This document shows, piece after piece, positions 14,605 to 23,321 of a stretch of DNA of 40,913 nt; within the stretch, counting starts at the first letter, position 1; each line of letters begins with the position of its first letter. The stretch spans positions 1-40,913 of IMG/VR virus record IMGVR_UViG_3300012683_000013, one strand, 5' to 3'. The translations under genes and the position numbers were made by a program. This DNA is from a virus. The notes beneath the pieces were generated by a model. The model was given only the letters and a program-made list of their open reading frames with translations, did no database searches and was not told the origin of the DNA.

Positions 14605-15671
14605 ACCGTCCTGGATCGGTGCTTGCGTCCGTACAACCGCTGCGCCTGCATCCGCAAGCCGATCAGACCAGTACCGATGTTCGCCTCCTTGGTGGGCCCG
14701 CTGCCCTGGACAGTGGCGTACGCCCCCTGCTCCAGGCTCAGTTCAGCGGTAGCCTCCCCCACGGCGAGCTGACGGATAAGGGACGGAACAGCGTGCACGC
14801 TGACCGGGGAGGAGATCAGGTGGGTCGACGCGGTGGTTCCCTGCGCGCCCCGGGTGACTGTGAGGACTCGGCTCACGAAAACCGTGGCACTCGTGTGCGC
14901 GGACAGTACCGTCCCGTCCCAGGCACGTTTGACGATCAGGTTGTTTCCCGTAACGTCCACGATCAGCATCCGCTCCGAATCGAGCGTGACGACCTCGTTC
15001 ACAAAGAACTTGGTCCCGTCCGTCACAGTCAGGAGGGTGTCGGAGTTGAGGACCGTTCCGGCCCCCGCGCCCTGCTGCGTCTGCCCGCTGGTGACGTTGG
15101 CACGCTCGGTGACCAGGAGCCTTTCCGTGCCGATCAGGAGTAGGTCTCCGACCCCGATGGCCGCGCCGTTGGTGACCGTGGCCAGCGTTCCCGTGGTATC
15201 GGTCATCGCTACCGCCAGCGTCCCGCCGGCCCGGGTGTCTATGTTGAACCCGAAGGTCCCCGTGATGACCACGTCTCGCTGCGGAGTGTCCCCGCGCCCG
15301 AAGGAAGCACTACTGGACCTGTTGAGCTCCAGGTAGGTGAACGGGGGGGAGTACTGGGGGTGCCCCCAGAAGATCAGGGAATTGTCGATGACCTGGCCTC
15401 CGCTGGTGACCACCGGAACATTCACGGTGACATCAGCGATCTCGGATTCATCGAACCAGATGCGCCACGGGTAGGCGTACTGGAAGTTGGGCCAGTCCCA
15501 TGACTTGACCGTGTTGGTCGGGTAGAAGACACGGTGCATCAGTCCGTCGACGGTCCGCGAAGCGGCCTCGATGGCTCGGTCAAGCTGCACGTTGTTGCGC
15601 GCCGTCTGCTTATAGTCCAAAGCAGACTTCACGTCCTCACGCGTGCAGTACACGGGTGTACTGATGGTCAC
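14601..15671 (-). CDS. Head-tail connector protein with beta insertion (356 aa)
   Basis: N-terminal CTREDVKSALDY...LDRAIEAASRTVDGLMHRVFYP is the usual start of gp6-like head-tail adaptors. Strand-rich blocks with repeated LLIGTERLLVTE and LDSERMLIVDV motifs (about 165-260) look like an inserted beta domain, and the end (LIRQLAVGEATAELS...RMQAQRLYGRKHRSRTV) returns to helices. GTG start behind AGGGGACGCA. It forms the ring under the portal. Confidence 0.75.
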   Translation of the reverse strand: MTISTPVYCTREDVKSALDYKQTARNNVQLDRAIEAASRTVDGLMHRVFYPTNTVKSWDWPNFQYAYPWRIWFDESEIADVTVNVPVVTSGGQVIDNSLIFWGHPQYSPPFTYLELNRSSSASFGRGDTPQRDVVITGTFGFNIDTRAGGTLAVAMTDTTGTLATVTNGAAIGVGDLLLIGTERLLVTERANVTSGQTQQGAGAGTVLNSDTLLTVTDGTKFFVNEVVTLDSERMLIVDVTGNNLIVKRAWDGTVLSAHTSATVFVSRVLTVTRGAQGTTASTHLISSPVSVHAVPSLIRQLAVGEATAELSLEQGAYATVQGSGPTKEANIGTGLIGLRMQAQRLYGRKHRSRTV

Positions 15672-15763
15672 TGCGTCCCCTACCGTTGACTCGCTTACTG
15701 TCCTAGGGCACCCGGCCCCGGATCAGGGATGGAATGAAGTTGTTGCACACAGAGTAGCGCGGA

Positions 15764-16099
15764 TCAGGCAGGATCGACTATCAGCCAAGCGATGGTGGAC
15801 GTATCGCCGATGGTGAGGCTCTTAACCCCGAAGGAAGTGCCCGCGATACGGGACGACACGTAGGCCAGACCACCCACGGTTCCGCCCGGGGTCTCCACTG
15901 ACAGGAAGACCCGGGACGTAGCCGTTACCCCGGTCGTAGCAACGGTGACCTCCGTGATCCCGTTGAGAACGGCCGTGCCCATTTTGGCGTTGGTACCCTC
16001 TTTTACCTGTAGACCTTTCCCGGCCGTGCCGATGATGAGGTTGCCATTGCTGGCAGTCACGTCTCCGGCCGGGATGCCGGTCGGGTTGAAGAGGGGCAT
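15764..16099 (-). CDS. Capsid-associated beta protein (111 aa)
   Basis: I use ATG 16099 (MPLFNPTGIPAGDV) behind AACAGGATGGACAC. The C-terminal part (KMGTAVLNGITEVTVATTGVTATSRVFLS...GTSFGVKSLTIGDTSTIAWLIVDP) is a beta domain common in phage head-fibre or decoration proteins. It probably decorates the capsid. The preceding 92 bases (15672-15763, downstream in the transcript) hold no gene I can support. Confidence 0.65.
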   Translation of the reverse strand: MPLFNPTGIPAGDVTASNGNLIIGTAGKGLQVKEGTNAKMGTAVLNGITEVTVATTGVTATSRVFLSVETPGGTVGGLAYVSSRIAGTSFGVKSLTIGDTSTIAWLIVDPA

Positions 16100-16122
16100 G
16101 TGTCCATCCTGTTGTTCGGGAT

Positions 16123-16797
16123 CTACGATTCGGACCAGGCTATCGCGAGGTTCCACAGTTGGTTGACATCGCCCGACGCAGTACGGATCACCAGACCTTG
16201 CCCTGCGGCCATGACGAAACTCGCACTGTTCGGAGCGATAGCGGGGGTGGGCACGTTGGCACCCGTTTTAGCCGCACTCAGGGCCGGCGGGAACGCGCTC
16301 AGCATGGTGCCCACCGTGGTTACGGTCGGGTTGCCCGTCCGCACTTCTGCTACCGGGTTGGCACTGGTCGTGTCCATCCGATTCACGTTGGCTGCAGCGA
16401 TCAGCGTCCCTACGCTGGCCGCGGACACCCGAAACAGGCTCATGGAAACCGCGGATGCAGTCAAAGCGCTGGCCCAAGGTACGACGTTCAACGCGTACAG
16501 AGTGATGGTCTTCCCGCTACCGACCGGGTTGAACAGAGACAGGAAGTTGTTGGCAGCAACGACCCCGGGAAGATCTGCCAGGGCAGTGCTGTAGAAACTG
16601 ACCCCTGAGAGCATTCCCGGGACCGTGCTCACGGTCCCGCTCACCACCTGCGTACCCGTGGGCGTGGCGGTGACGGTCCCGCTCACCGGCAGCGTGGCCG
16701 GGGAGGTGATGGCTACGTTCTGGGTACCGCTGGGGCTGGTGGTCACCGTTCCGGTAACCATGGTGGGAGCCACTACCGCGGTAGCGAACAGAGGCAT
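16123..16797 (-). CDS. Virion structural protein, beta-rich (224 aa)
   Basis: Starts MPLFATAVVAPTMVTGTVTTSPSGTQ and has Thr/Val repeats in the first 60 residues (VTGTVTTSP, VSGTVTATP, VSGTVSTVP), then a globular beta domain with GKTITLYALNVVPW and a C-terminal GQGLVIRTASGDVNQLWNLAIAW. The repeat-plus-head layout suggests a short fibre. Located in the head-decoration cluster. Confidence 0.65.
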   Translation of the reverse strand: MPLFATAVVAPTMVTGTVTTSPSGTQNVAITSPATLPVSGTVTATPTGTQVVSGTVSTVPGMLSGVSFYSTALADLPGVVAANNFLSLFNPVGSGKTITLYALNVVPWASALTASAVSMSLFRVSAASVGTLIAAANVNRMDTTSANPVAEVRTGNPTVTTVGTMLSAFPPALSAAKTGANVPTPAIAPNSASFVMAAGQGLVIRTASGDVNQLWNLAIAWSES

Positions 16798-16801
16798 TAC
16801 G

Positions 16802-17080
16802 TCACCAACTCGTCAGTCGTGCGGTTCCGTTGGCACTTGCCCAGATGCCGTCTACCTGACCCGCATACAGCGGGGTGGGGAATTCGAAGAACGCGCCGGC
16901 TGCGAGCTGCACCGTGTAACTCGTGAGCGACGCAGTCGCCCCGAACTTCACATACAGGACCGCCGTGCTCTCATTGAAGATCATTCGCATGCGGTCGTTC
17001 CCGGCAGCGAACAGGTTCACGTTGGTTGCGGATGAGGCGACGTTGGCTGTAACAGCGGTTGTCGCCTGGGTAACGGTCAT
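16802..17080 (-). CDS. Conserved small virion protein (92 aa)
   Basis: Contains SSATNVNLFAAGNDRMRMIFNESTAVLYVKFG, then YTVQLAAGAFFEFPTPLYAGQVDGIW, a pattern repeated in many phage structural modules. All beta, no cysteines. Probably a capsid decoration or fibre-base protein. Confidence 0.7.
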   Translation of the reverse strand: MTVTQATTAVTANVASSATNVNLFAAGNDRMRMIFNESTAVLYVKFGATASLTSYTVQLAAGAFFEFPTPLYAGQVDGIWASANGTARLTSW

Positions 17081-17092
17081 TCGTGCTCCCTG

Positions 17093-17308
17093 CTACATGC
17101 CGGAGTGGATCTCCGGGTCCCAGTCTTGCGGATACGACCAGCCGTCGTACGGACAGAACCACACACCCGGCTGGTTCGGGGGGCCCAACCGAAGCGGCTC
17201 ACCGTCGTTGGGGCAGGCGAGCGGGGGCTGTGTCCGGTAGTAATCGACGTAGGACGCCTGAAGGACGAGGGTCGAATACAAGTCCCATCCGGTAACCCCG
17301 CCGGCCAT
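17093..17308 (-). CDS. Small protein with four-cysteine cluster (71 aa)
   Basis: MAGGVTGWDLYSTLVLQASYVDYYR is followed by ACPNDGEPLRLGPP...VWFCPYDGW. CPNDGEPL and CPYDGW together look like a partial zinc ribbon with Asp in place of Cys. Known in actinophage head operons without assigned function. Starts in a TGATG overlap with the upstream gene. Confidence 0.7.
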   Translation of the reverse strand: MAGGVTGWDLYSTLVLQASYVDYYRTQPPLACPNDGEPLRLGPPNQPGVWFCPYDGWSYPQDWDPEIHSGM

Positions 17309-17517
17309 CAGACTGCCTCAGGGCCCTCGAACTTGTCGGACATGGATGCCGACTCCTCAACCGGGACAGGCTTGGGCTTGCGGTTGTAGGCGCGCTTGAC
17401 GGTCGCCTTGGCATCTTCCACCACCCGGGGGGTGATGACGCTCTGGACGACGCTGGCTGCTTCCGCTTCCAGCTCCTCCCAGGCGTTCGTAGCACCGCTG
17501 TGATTCGCCTTGGGCAT
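17308..17517 (-). CDS. Hypothetical small acidic/basic protein (69 aa)
   Basis: Starts behind CAGAGAGGAGCACGAA. A helix (AWEELEAEAASVVQSVIT) and a Lys/Pro-rich part (KRAYNRKPKPVPVEE) precede a short acidic end. Probably largely helical and partly disordered. No function recognised. The hairpin at 17537 lies just upstream. Confidence 0.6.
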   Translation of the reverse strand: MPKANHSGATNAWEELEAEAASVVQSVITPRVVEDAKATVKRAYNRKPKPVPVEESASMSDKFEGPEAV

Positions 17518-17536
17518 TTCGTGCTCCTCTCTGAGA

Positions 17537-17568
17537 AGGGCGGATGTTCCACGTGGAACATCCGCCCT
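17537..17568. terminator. Perfect 32-base palindrome: terminator, with parS-like core
   Basis: The two 16-base arms (17537-17552, 17553-17568) are exact inverses with no unpaired loop. It lies between the structural gene ending at 17588 and the gene starting at 17517, so it can work as a terminator/attenuator hairpin. Its centre, TGTTCCACGTGGAACA (17545-17560), differs from parS variants such as TGTTCCACGTGAAACA at one base. Confidence 0.7.
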
Positions 17569-17587
17569 ACCAGTCTGTCACGTTCGA

Positions 17588-18091
17588 TCAGGCGACCGAA
17601 GCGCCAGTGTCCAGCGGGACATACGACAGGTACCAAGCGATGGTCCCCGTGGCAGCGGTGCCCGTGGTGGTCCACGTGATAGTCCCTGCGGAGACTGTGA
17701 AGTCTGCCGTTTCGAACATCACGTTTCCCGCGCCAGAAGCGCCGCTCACAGCCAGTTTGCCCAGAGTGTAAACGTCCGGGGTACCAGCCACCACGCTTGC
17801 AGCCTGGATACCGATCCACGTACCCGCCTGAAGGCTGGCAGTGGACTCTGCAGTAGCGATACCTGCAGTAGCCGCGGTGCCCACCGTGGGGGCGGTACCG
17901 AGAGCCAGGGTGTTCGCTGTGGCCGGAGTAGCCACAGTCACCAGCCCGAACAGGGAGGTGACGAGGATGGCACCACCGGTAACCGTGAACAGGGTTCCGG
18001 TCCCCGTTGCCGGCTGAAGAGTAGCCGAACGAACGACCTGGTTACCGAACAGGAGGGTCCGCTGCTGCGTTCCCTTGATGAAGTCAGCCAT
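17588..18091 (-). CDS. Virion structural protein (167 aa)
   Basis: Starts MADFIKGTQQRTLLFGNQVVRSATLQP. The rest is Thr/Ala/Gly-rich beta structure ending WYLSYVPLDTGASVA. It belongs to the cluster of small beta proteins directly downstream of the major capsid gene, probably decoration or accessory capsid proteins. The hairpin at 17537 follows it. Confidence 0.65.
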   Translation of the reverse strand: MADFIKGTQQRTLLFGNQVVRSATLQPATGTGTLFTVTGGAILVTSLFGLVTVATPATANTLALGTAPTVGTAATAGIATAESTASLQAGTWIGIQAASVVAGTPDVYTLGKLAVSGASGAGNVMFETADFTVSAGTITWTTTGTAATGTIAWYLSYVPLDTGASVA

Positions 18092-18094
18092 GAC

Positions 18095-18553
18095 TCACGC
18101 ACCCAGAATCTGAAGATTGGCCGGAGTACGGCCGACCGTCAGATCATGCGTAACGACAACCAGCGTCGCGTTGGTCGCGGTTACCTTGATGTACTTGTAA
18201 CCGTCCGCCAGCTGAGTGCCGAAGATGTCGAACACAGACATGAACCCAGTGGTACCGGCCAGGGCAAGCGATGCGGTGGCGGTGTTGGTCCACACTGCGG
18301 CCTGCTTAGTCCAGCCAGCGGTTCCGTTGGTTGCAGTGGACTGGTACCAACGAGTGGACTGACCGAAACCGTTAGCCGGGAGGAACGCGTCATACGTCCC
18401 GCTGAACGTCTTGGCAGCAGAGACCAGAACGCTAGATGCACCGGAGGACGTGGCGATGATCGAGACAGCGGAAGCCTCGTTCATCAGGAAACCGTTACCG
18501 CTACCGACCGAAATCACATTGAAGACTCGGCCGAGACCTTCCATACCCGACAT
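18095..18553 (-). CDS. Virion structural protein (152 aa)
   Basis: First gene after the major capsid gene. Starts MSGMEGLGRVFNVISVGSG behind a strong GGAGGT; the start codon lies in the loop of a small hairpin (ACCCG/CGGGT), which may tune initiation. Beta-rich throughout (ATNATLVVVTHDLTVGR). Probably a capsid decoration protein. Confidence 0.65.
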   Translation of the reverse strand: MSGMEGLGRVFNVISVGSGNGFLMNEASAVSIIATSSGASSVLVSAAKTFSGTYDAFLPANGFGQSTRWYQSTATNGTAGWTKQAAVWTNTATASLALAGTTGFMSVFDIFGTQLADGYKYIKVTATNATLVVVTHDLTVGRTPANLQILGA

Positions 18554-18788
18554 GACGGGTACCTCCTACTTGTTGGCGGGGTCTTGGGCCGGGGGCGCCA
18601 CTGCCCGACTTGCTTACTCGGAGCCCGGAAGGCTCCTACTCGGATATTTCGTGCTGCACCCGGCATCGGACCGGTGTCCGTGCCGCTTTGATGCGGCATG
18701 GCGGGGATTCCTTTCCCCGTGCAGCTCCCTCCGGTTAACCAGTCGGAGTCTGGTTGTCGCTCACGCTACACAACAGGTTGTCCGACAC
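18554..18788 (-). other. Gene-free stretch with a chain of hairpins downstream of the capsid gene
   Basis: About 235 bases. Reading leftward there are several short stems in a row: AACCAG/CTGGTT, CGGGGA/TCCCCG, GCCGC/GCGGC, GGAC/GTCC and GGAGCC/GGCTCC. One open frame (18514-18699) exists but is Arg/Pro-rich and overlaps the next gene, so I do not call it. The chain may end or thin out transcription after the capsid gene, or protect the capsid mRNA 3' end. Confidence 0.5.
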
Positions 18789-20225
18789 CTAGCGAGAAGC
18801 GATTTGTACGAACGGGCTTAGCGTCGAACTTGATCCATTGTGGGGCGTGAGTGCACTCTGCAGCCACGGCCGACCGTCGACCCTGCTGATCAAGCGGAAC
18901 GCAACCTGATTGTTCTGGAAGAGGAAGTGCTCGGAAGAGTCCACGCGGACCTGCTGCCGGTCACCAATCAGGTAGTACGAAAGGTCCACGAAGTTGATGT
19001 CACCCGTGGTACCCAGCGCCGGAGTCTTCTCAGTGAAGATCACCGGACGACCAAGGATGGTCATCGGGGGGATCTCCGAACCAGGCTGGCTCCAGCCACC
19101 GATCCATACCGGACCGCCACCGGTACCGACCGAGAGCGCCATGGTGGCCAGCTCCGGGAAGGTGTCAATGGACGCGATCCAGTAGGCGTTCTTGAGCGAC
19201 GTCGGAAGCATCCGGGAGTACATCTTGACGATGTTCTCCCAGACGATGGTCTTCGTGGTCTGGCCCGATTCCTTGGCGACCTGGACGGAAGCCTCGGAGT
19301 TGATGAATCCCTCAGGCTCGCCCACACCGGAACCGGTCATGAACGAGACATCCTCGAACCACGCGAGACCCTTGGGCACGCGCGAGTCGAACCAGCCTGC
19401 GAACGCCGGCGCGTCGTCCAGAAGTTCGGCCGGAACCTTGAAGAATCCGGTGAGCTTCTTAGCGTCCAGGACGACCTTACCGAAGGTGGCAGTGGACTCA
19501 GTGAGCTGTGCAGCTTCCTCGGTCCAGTAGAACTGGACGCCACCGAACAGCGAGCTGACGTGGCTGGTGTCGTCCACGGTCGGGATCGGGACGCGAAGCG
19601 TGCTCATGGGGATCACGGTCGCCTTGGATCGGACGATCGTGTCCTCCAGCGCAAGCTGGTAGATCTCGGAGCGCATGAGTTCCGGGATCAGGAAGCCACC
19701 AGCGCCCGGCTCCTCCGAGCCGAAACTGTTCTGGAACTCCTGGATGTGGCCCAGTTTGGCCACCATCTCTGCTCGGCCCGGGCGGGTGCTCGGGGCGCGA
19801 AGCTCGAAGATCGCCTTGCAGTACTCACCGATGTTCGAGAAGCGCTGATCCTGGGGGAGGTCACGCTCCATCGCGGCACCCATGGAAGTCTTGTTGTAGA
19901 CCGTGCCGCGGCCCTTGCTGACGGCCGCGGTACCCTCCGGGGAGAGGTCGCCAGTGCCGCCGTTGTTCAGCTTGCCGCCAAGTTTGGCCTCGCCCTTGTT
20001 GCCACCGTCGCGCACCATGTCGAAAAGAACAGACTGGACCTGGTTGCGCATGTCCGCAACGGTGTCCGGGTTGTTCTTGACGTAGTGGCCGGCGTAGGCG
20101 TCAAGGAACTCCTTGGTCGAACCATCCGCGACAGCGGACGCCGAAAAATAGTCCTTCAGCTTCGAGTGGTTACCCAGAACTTCAAGCAAACCCTCAGAGT
20201 CTCCGGGAACAGTCATCTTGACCAT
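18789..20225 (-). CDS. Major capsid protein, HK97 fold (478 aa)
   Basis: Residues ~170 onward match HK97-type major capsid proteins: NSFGSEEPGAGGFLIPELMRSEIYQLAL, then STLRVPIPTVDDT, WTEEAAQLTESTATFGKVVL, and a late YLIGDRQQVRVDSSEHFLF...FRLISRVDG. The first ~165 residues are helical and charged and fit a scaffolding delta domain removed by the upstream protease. The start has an excellent AAGGGAGG site. It forms the icosahedral shell. Confidence 0.95.
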   Translation of the reverse strand: MVKMTVPGDSEGLLEVLGNHSKLKDYFSASAVADGSTKEFLDAYAGHYVKNNPDTVADMRNQVQSVLFDMVRDGGNKGEAKLGGKLNNGGTGDLSPEGTAAVSKGRGTVYNKTSMGAAMERDLPQDQRFSNIGEYCKAIFELRAPSTRPGRAEMVAKLGHIQEFQNSFGSEEPGAGGFLIPELMRSEIYQLALEDTIVRSKATVIPMSTLRVPIPTVDDTSHVSSLFGGVQFYWTEEAAQLTESTATFGKVVLDAKKLTGFFKVPAELLDDAPAFAGWFDSRVPKGLAWFEDVSFMTGSGVGEPEGFINSEASVQVAKESGQTTKTIVWENIVKMYSRMLPTSLKNAYWIASIDTFPELATMALSVGTGGGPVWIGGWSQPGSEIPPMTILGRPVIFTEKTPALGTTGDINFVDLSYYLIGDRQQVRVDSSEHFLFQNNQVAFRLISRVDGRPWLQSALTPHNGSSSTLSPFVQIASR

Positions 20226-21437
20226 TTAGTTGCCTCCCTTCAAGGCGTCACGCATGGCGGTCGCCAACAGCGTGTAATCGGTCGAGTCGTCAGGAGCATA
20301 GTCCGGATTGACCCTCTTCATCAGCCCTTCCAGTTTGGATCGGGCTTCCGAAGCATTCTTCAGCCCTTCCGTCTGGGAGAGCCTGGCCAGCGCGTTGCGA
20401 ACGCCTGCAGCATTGGGGGGAGAGTCGGGGGTGTAGCGGTACGGCAGCGCCCAATGCGCCTGGGTACCGGGGTCGCCCGAATTCTTCTCTCCGGCAGTGA
20501 TGGCGCGGTAGAACGCCGCGGGGTCAGACGCTTCGGAACCGTTGTGCCACGCCTTTGCGGCGTCCCACGGGGAGTTGTCGACGTCCGCGTTACTGATCAC
20601 AGTATCGGACTTGGCAGTCTTCTTTGACCCGGGCATGGGCGGGATGTCCTTGATCTGCTTCCCGTCCGCGTCGAAGTAGTCGTGGTCCGTGTCGCCTTCG
20701 GGGGTCGAGTCGTCGTCGCCGTCCCCGTCCGGGTCGAACCGCGCCTTACCGTCCGCTCCCATGACCCATCCGTCACCCATGGGCTTGTCGCCATCGGTGT
20801 CGACGTTGAACACGGTCATGTCCCAAGTGTTCTTGGGATCATCCTGGCCGCGCACCCGGTCGGCCAGGCCATCGGCCACAGCCTCCGAGTCCTTGTACCA
20901 GGTGGTTGCCTTCATCTTGGCGCGCCAGTAGTCCGCGGACTTTCCGGACCGCTCAGCGTAGATGGCCGCAATGTTGTCGGATGCCGAATCGAGCTGATCA
21001 GCCAGGTCCCGCATGTCCGCAGCGTTGCCGATGCCGGCCGCGAAACCGTCGTGGATCATCATGGTCGAGAACGGCGCCATTTCCAGCATGCCGGGGGAGG
21101 CAGCCTGGGCAATGAACGATGCAGCTGAGGCAGCGAGACCGTCAATGGTGATCGCTACCGTGCCGCGCCGCGCCTTTAGGCTGTTGTAGATGGCGATGGC
21201 ATCGAACACGTCTCCGCCAGGCGAATTGACATGTACATCCAGGTCCCCGTCGACTCCCGCCAGTTCAGCCAGGAATTCCCCGGCCGACACGCCATAGAAC
21301 CCGATCTCGTCATAGATGCTGACGAGGGATGGGGCGTTGTCCGCCTTACGGTTCTCGATCTTCCACCAGCGCGGTGCAGCGCTGGTGAGGTTCTGAAGCC
21401 GTCGCGTGGACCGCAACGGCCGTGCTCCGCGACTCAT
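20226..21437 (-). CDS. Prohead protease, ClpP-type (S14), with long C-terminal extension (403 aa)
   Basis: ClpP/S49-like fold at ~35-200: VHVNSPGGDVFDAIAIYNSL, GLAASAAS with candidate catalytic Ser104, and MMIHDG with His129. The remaining ~200 residues hold an Asp-rich linker (DPDGDGDDD...) and a helical end (ARSKLEGLMKRVNPDY) that may act as scaffold or binding region. It would cleave the capsid delta domain during head maturation. ATGA overlap with the portal gene. Confidence 0.9.
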   Translation of the reverse strand: MSRGARPLRSTRRLQNLTSAAPRWWKIENRKADNAPSLVSIYDEIGFYGVSAGEFLAELAGVDGDLDVHVNSPGGDVFDAIAIYNSLKARRGTVAITIDGLAASAASFIAQAASPGMLEMAPFSTMMIHDGFAAGIGNAADMRDLADQLDSASDNIAAIYAERSGKSADYWRAKMKATTWYKDSEAVADGLADRVRGQDDPKNTWDMTVFNVDTDGDKPMGDGWVMGADGKARFDPDGDGDDDSTPEGDTDHDYFDADGKQIKDIPPMPGSKKTAKSDTVISNADVDNSPWDAAKAWHNGSEASDPAAFYRAITAGEKNSGDPGTQAHWALPYRYTPDSPPNAAGVRNALARLSQTEGLKNASEARSKLEGLMKRVNPDYAPDDSTDYTLLATAMRDALKGGN

Positions 21438-22858
21438 TTGCGGCCTCCGGTTTCTATGGGCATGTATCCGTCGCTCATCACCTTGCGGAGGAGCGACGAC
21501 AGTTCAGCGGTGTCCGGTGCTTTGGCCCGGAGAGTGATGGATTCGCGGTTCTCCGGCTGGACCTGGGTCTCAGTCTGGTCCGCGCTTTCCGGGGGAACGG
21601 CGGGGTTCATGCCGGGAAGGGCCGGGGTCGGTTTGGCCGGCTCCTTGAAGTCCATCCCGGGAAGCCCCACGACTTCCAGCACGTCATCCGGCTCGAACCC
21701 GGCGTCGATCAGTGTCTTGGCGGCGTTCGCCTTGGCTACCATCTCAGACGCAGCGTTCTCAGCGTTTACGGGACTGGGATCGTCGTAGTCGAACTCCACC
21801 CCTTTGCCGGCCGCGCCGAACAGGGGCAGAAGCTTGTGGTTGAGCGTGTCCCGACGACGCTTCAGCCGGGGGAGAACCTGCCAGGTGGTGAAGACTTCCT
21901 CACCCGTCTCGGCATTGGCCCGGTTGACATCTTCGGACGAACCCATCATGGCCTTGTGCACGCGCCATGCTTCCCGAAGTTCGTCACGGTTGGCCAGTCG
22001 GAGGTTCCCGTACTCCATATCCTTGTTCGTGGTGGTGGAAGGCTGCCAGGTCATGCCATCTTCCAGCACGCCCACATGGCCGGCCCGCGCTACGCCCCGG
22101 TGCGACTCGCGCCACCGTTCGATGAGCTCGTCAAACTCGCGCTCGGTCAGGTGGTTGGGGACAGTGATCACACCGCCCGGGTCCGCGCCGTTCAGGAACA
22201 GGTTGCGCTGGTACTCAGTGGCGTAGCGCTGCTGCTGAATGTTGGGCATGATCGACTGGACCGGCCCCGCGCCCCGGTAGGGGTCCATCGGGTCCGGTCG
22301 CTTTTCCAGGATCACTTCGTTGCGCTTCAGGGGTACCTGTTCCCCGGTCGGGCCCGTGTAGATCCAACCGATCAGGTAGTCGTCGGGGTCCGGCACCGGT
22401 TCCATACGGTCGGGACGGACGTACCACATCGACGTGGGGAAACCGATCTCGGTGTCCAGGACCCAGAACGTCTCACCGGTCAGTTCCTCGTGCTGCTGCG
22501 CACCCTCGCGGAACTCGAACCCGGAGTGAAAGGAGTTGGGATCGTTCCACAGTTGAATGGCAGCGTGCTGAACTACCTCGATACGCTGGTCACTGCCCGT
22601 GTCCCCCGTGCTGTAACGGCGCCGGCCGTCCGTAGGCGCCTTCTTGTACAGGTGCCAGCTAGGGGTGGCGGACGCTTCGGCCAGAAGGCTGATGATGCCG
22701 TAGAGGGTTCCGCTCATGCCGTACTGGCGCATGAACGTCTCTCGGTCCTGCTTACCGGCACCGAGGTTGTAGCTGAGACCGCGGGAGCGGGATGCGGGCT
22801 CACCGATCGGGATAGGGGGCTTGTTCCCGTTCAGGAGCCGGCGCAGTCCCGGTTTCAC
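21434..22858 (-). CDS. Portal protein, HK97 family (474 aa)
   Basis: YGIISLLAEASATPSWHLYK near the start, WVLDTEIGFPTSMWYVRPDRMEPV and IGWIYTGPTGEQVPLKRNEVI in the middle, and the helical RYATEYQRNLFLNGADPGGVI followed by LIERWRESHRG are typical phage_portal features. It forms the dodecameric ring through which DNA enters. Start GTG overlaps the upstream TGA. Confidence 0.93.
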   Translation of the reverse strand: MKPGLRRLLNGNKPPIPIGEPASRSRGLSYNLGAGKQDRETFMRQYGMSGTLYGIISLLAEASATPSWHLYKKAPTDGRRRYSTGDTGSDQRIEVVQHAAIQLWNDPNSFHSGFEFREGAQQHEELTGETFWVLDTEIGFPTSMWYVRPDRMEPVPDPDDYLIGWIYTGPTGEQVPLKRNEVILEKRPDPMDPYRGAGPVQSIMPNIQQQRYATEYQRNLFLNGADPGGVITVPNHLTEREFDELIERWRESHRGVARAGHVGVLEDGMTWQPSTTTNKDMEYGNLRLANRDELREAWRVHKAMMGSSEDVNRANAETGEEVFTTWQVLPRLKRRRDTLNHKLLPLFGAAGKGVEFDYDDPSPVNAENAASEMVAKANAAKTLIDAGFEPDDVLEVVGLPGMDFKEPAKPTPALPGMNPAVPPESADQTETQVQPENRESITLRAKAPDTAELSSLLRKVMSDGYMPIETGGRK

Positions 22859-23124
22859 TCTTCATCCGCGATGATCAGTTCAAGAACCAGGAGGCTGGCA
22901 CCGATGGCCAGCCACCCGAGACCTGAATTCAGGTGCCAGGCTGCGTAATCGATGCAGCCTGCACCTGCCACTGTCAGCGGAACGGCCCGTAGGTTGGCGA
23001 GTGAAGCCTTGTGCGGTGCGACGATCTTCTTTGCCACGCTCCGGACCACTCCCACGACAGCGGTGATAACGGGGAGGAGACTCAGGGGCTTTCGCTGCGC
23101 CCCGTTATGCGTAAGTACAGCCAT
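22855..23124 (-). CDS. Small membrane protein upstream of portal (89 aa)
   Basis: I use ATG 23124 (MAVLTHNGAQRKPLSLL) because GGAGGAGG precedes it. Two hydrophobic stretches (LPVITAVVGVVRSV and LGWLAIGASLLVLELII) flank a basic middle (AKKIVAPHKASLANLRAVP). Similar small proteins occur between terminase and portal in actinophages; function unknown. Confidence 0.7.
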   Translation of the reverse strand: MAVLTHNGAQRKPLSLLPVITAVVGVVRSVAKKIVAPHKASLANLRAVPLTVAGAGCIDYAAWHLNSGLGWLAIGASLLVLELIIADEE

Positions 23125-23185
23125 GGTGTTTGCCTCCTCCGCCGTCAGTATGACTCTGTGTGGCCGAACTGTCCATCCGACTGGA

Positions 23186-23308
23186 TCAGCGACCGCCGCA
23201 CGTGGTGCAAGTGTGCCACGTCTGTCGGATGACGGTCTTCCCGCCCACGATCTCAACGGTTTCTTCGATCTTACCGCCGGCCCCGCCACATGCGGTGCAC
23301 GTGCTCAT
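23186..23308 (-). CDS. Zinc-finger peptide, DnaJ-like Cys motif (40 aa)
   Basis: MSTCTACGGAGGKIEET...WHTCTTCGGR holds CxxCGGxGG and CxxCGG, half of a DnaJ-type zinc finger. Behind GGCGGCAGGCAGAC, a leader shared with the next two small genes. Probably folds only with zinc; partner unknown. Confidence 0.65.
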   Translation of the reverse strand: MSTCTACGGAGGKIEETVEIVGGKTVIRQTWHTCTTCGGR

Positions 23309-23321
23309 GTCTGCCTGCCGC

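Noticed and set aside
18514-18699. Possible 61-aa gene in the gap after the capsid gene
   Set aside because: Arg/Pro/Ser-rich, no good ribosome site, overlaps the start of the next structural gene, and lies over several hairpins.
18840-20627. Open frame of 595 codons on the plus strand
   Set aside because: It is antisense to the major capsid gene, has no ribosome-binding site or family motif, and follows from the third-position GC bias of the real gene.
21422-22948. Open frame of 508 codons opposite the portal gene
   Set aside because: Shadow frame; the portal protein on the other strand has clear family motifs.
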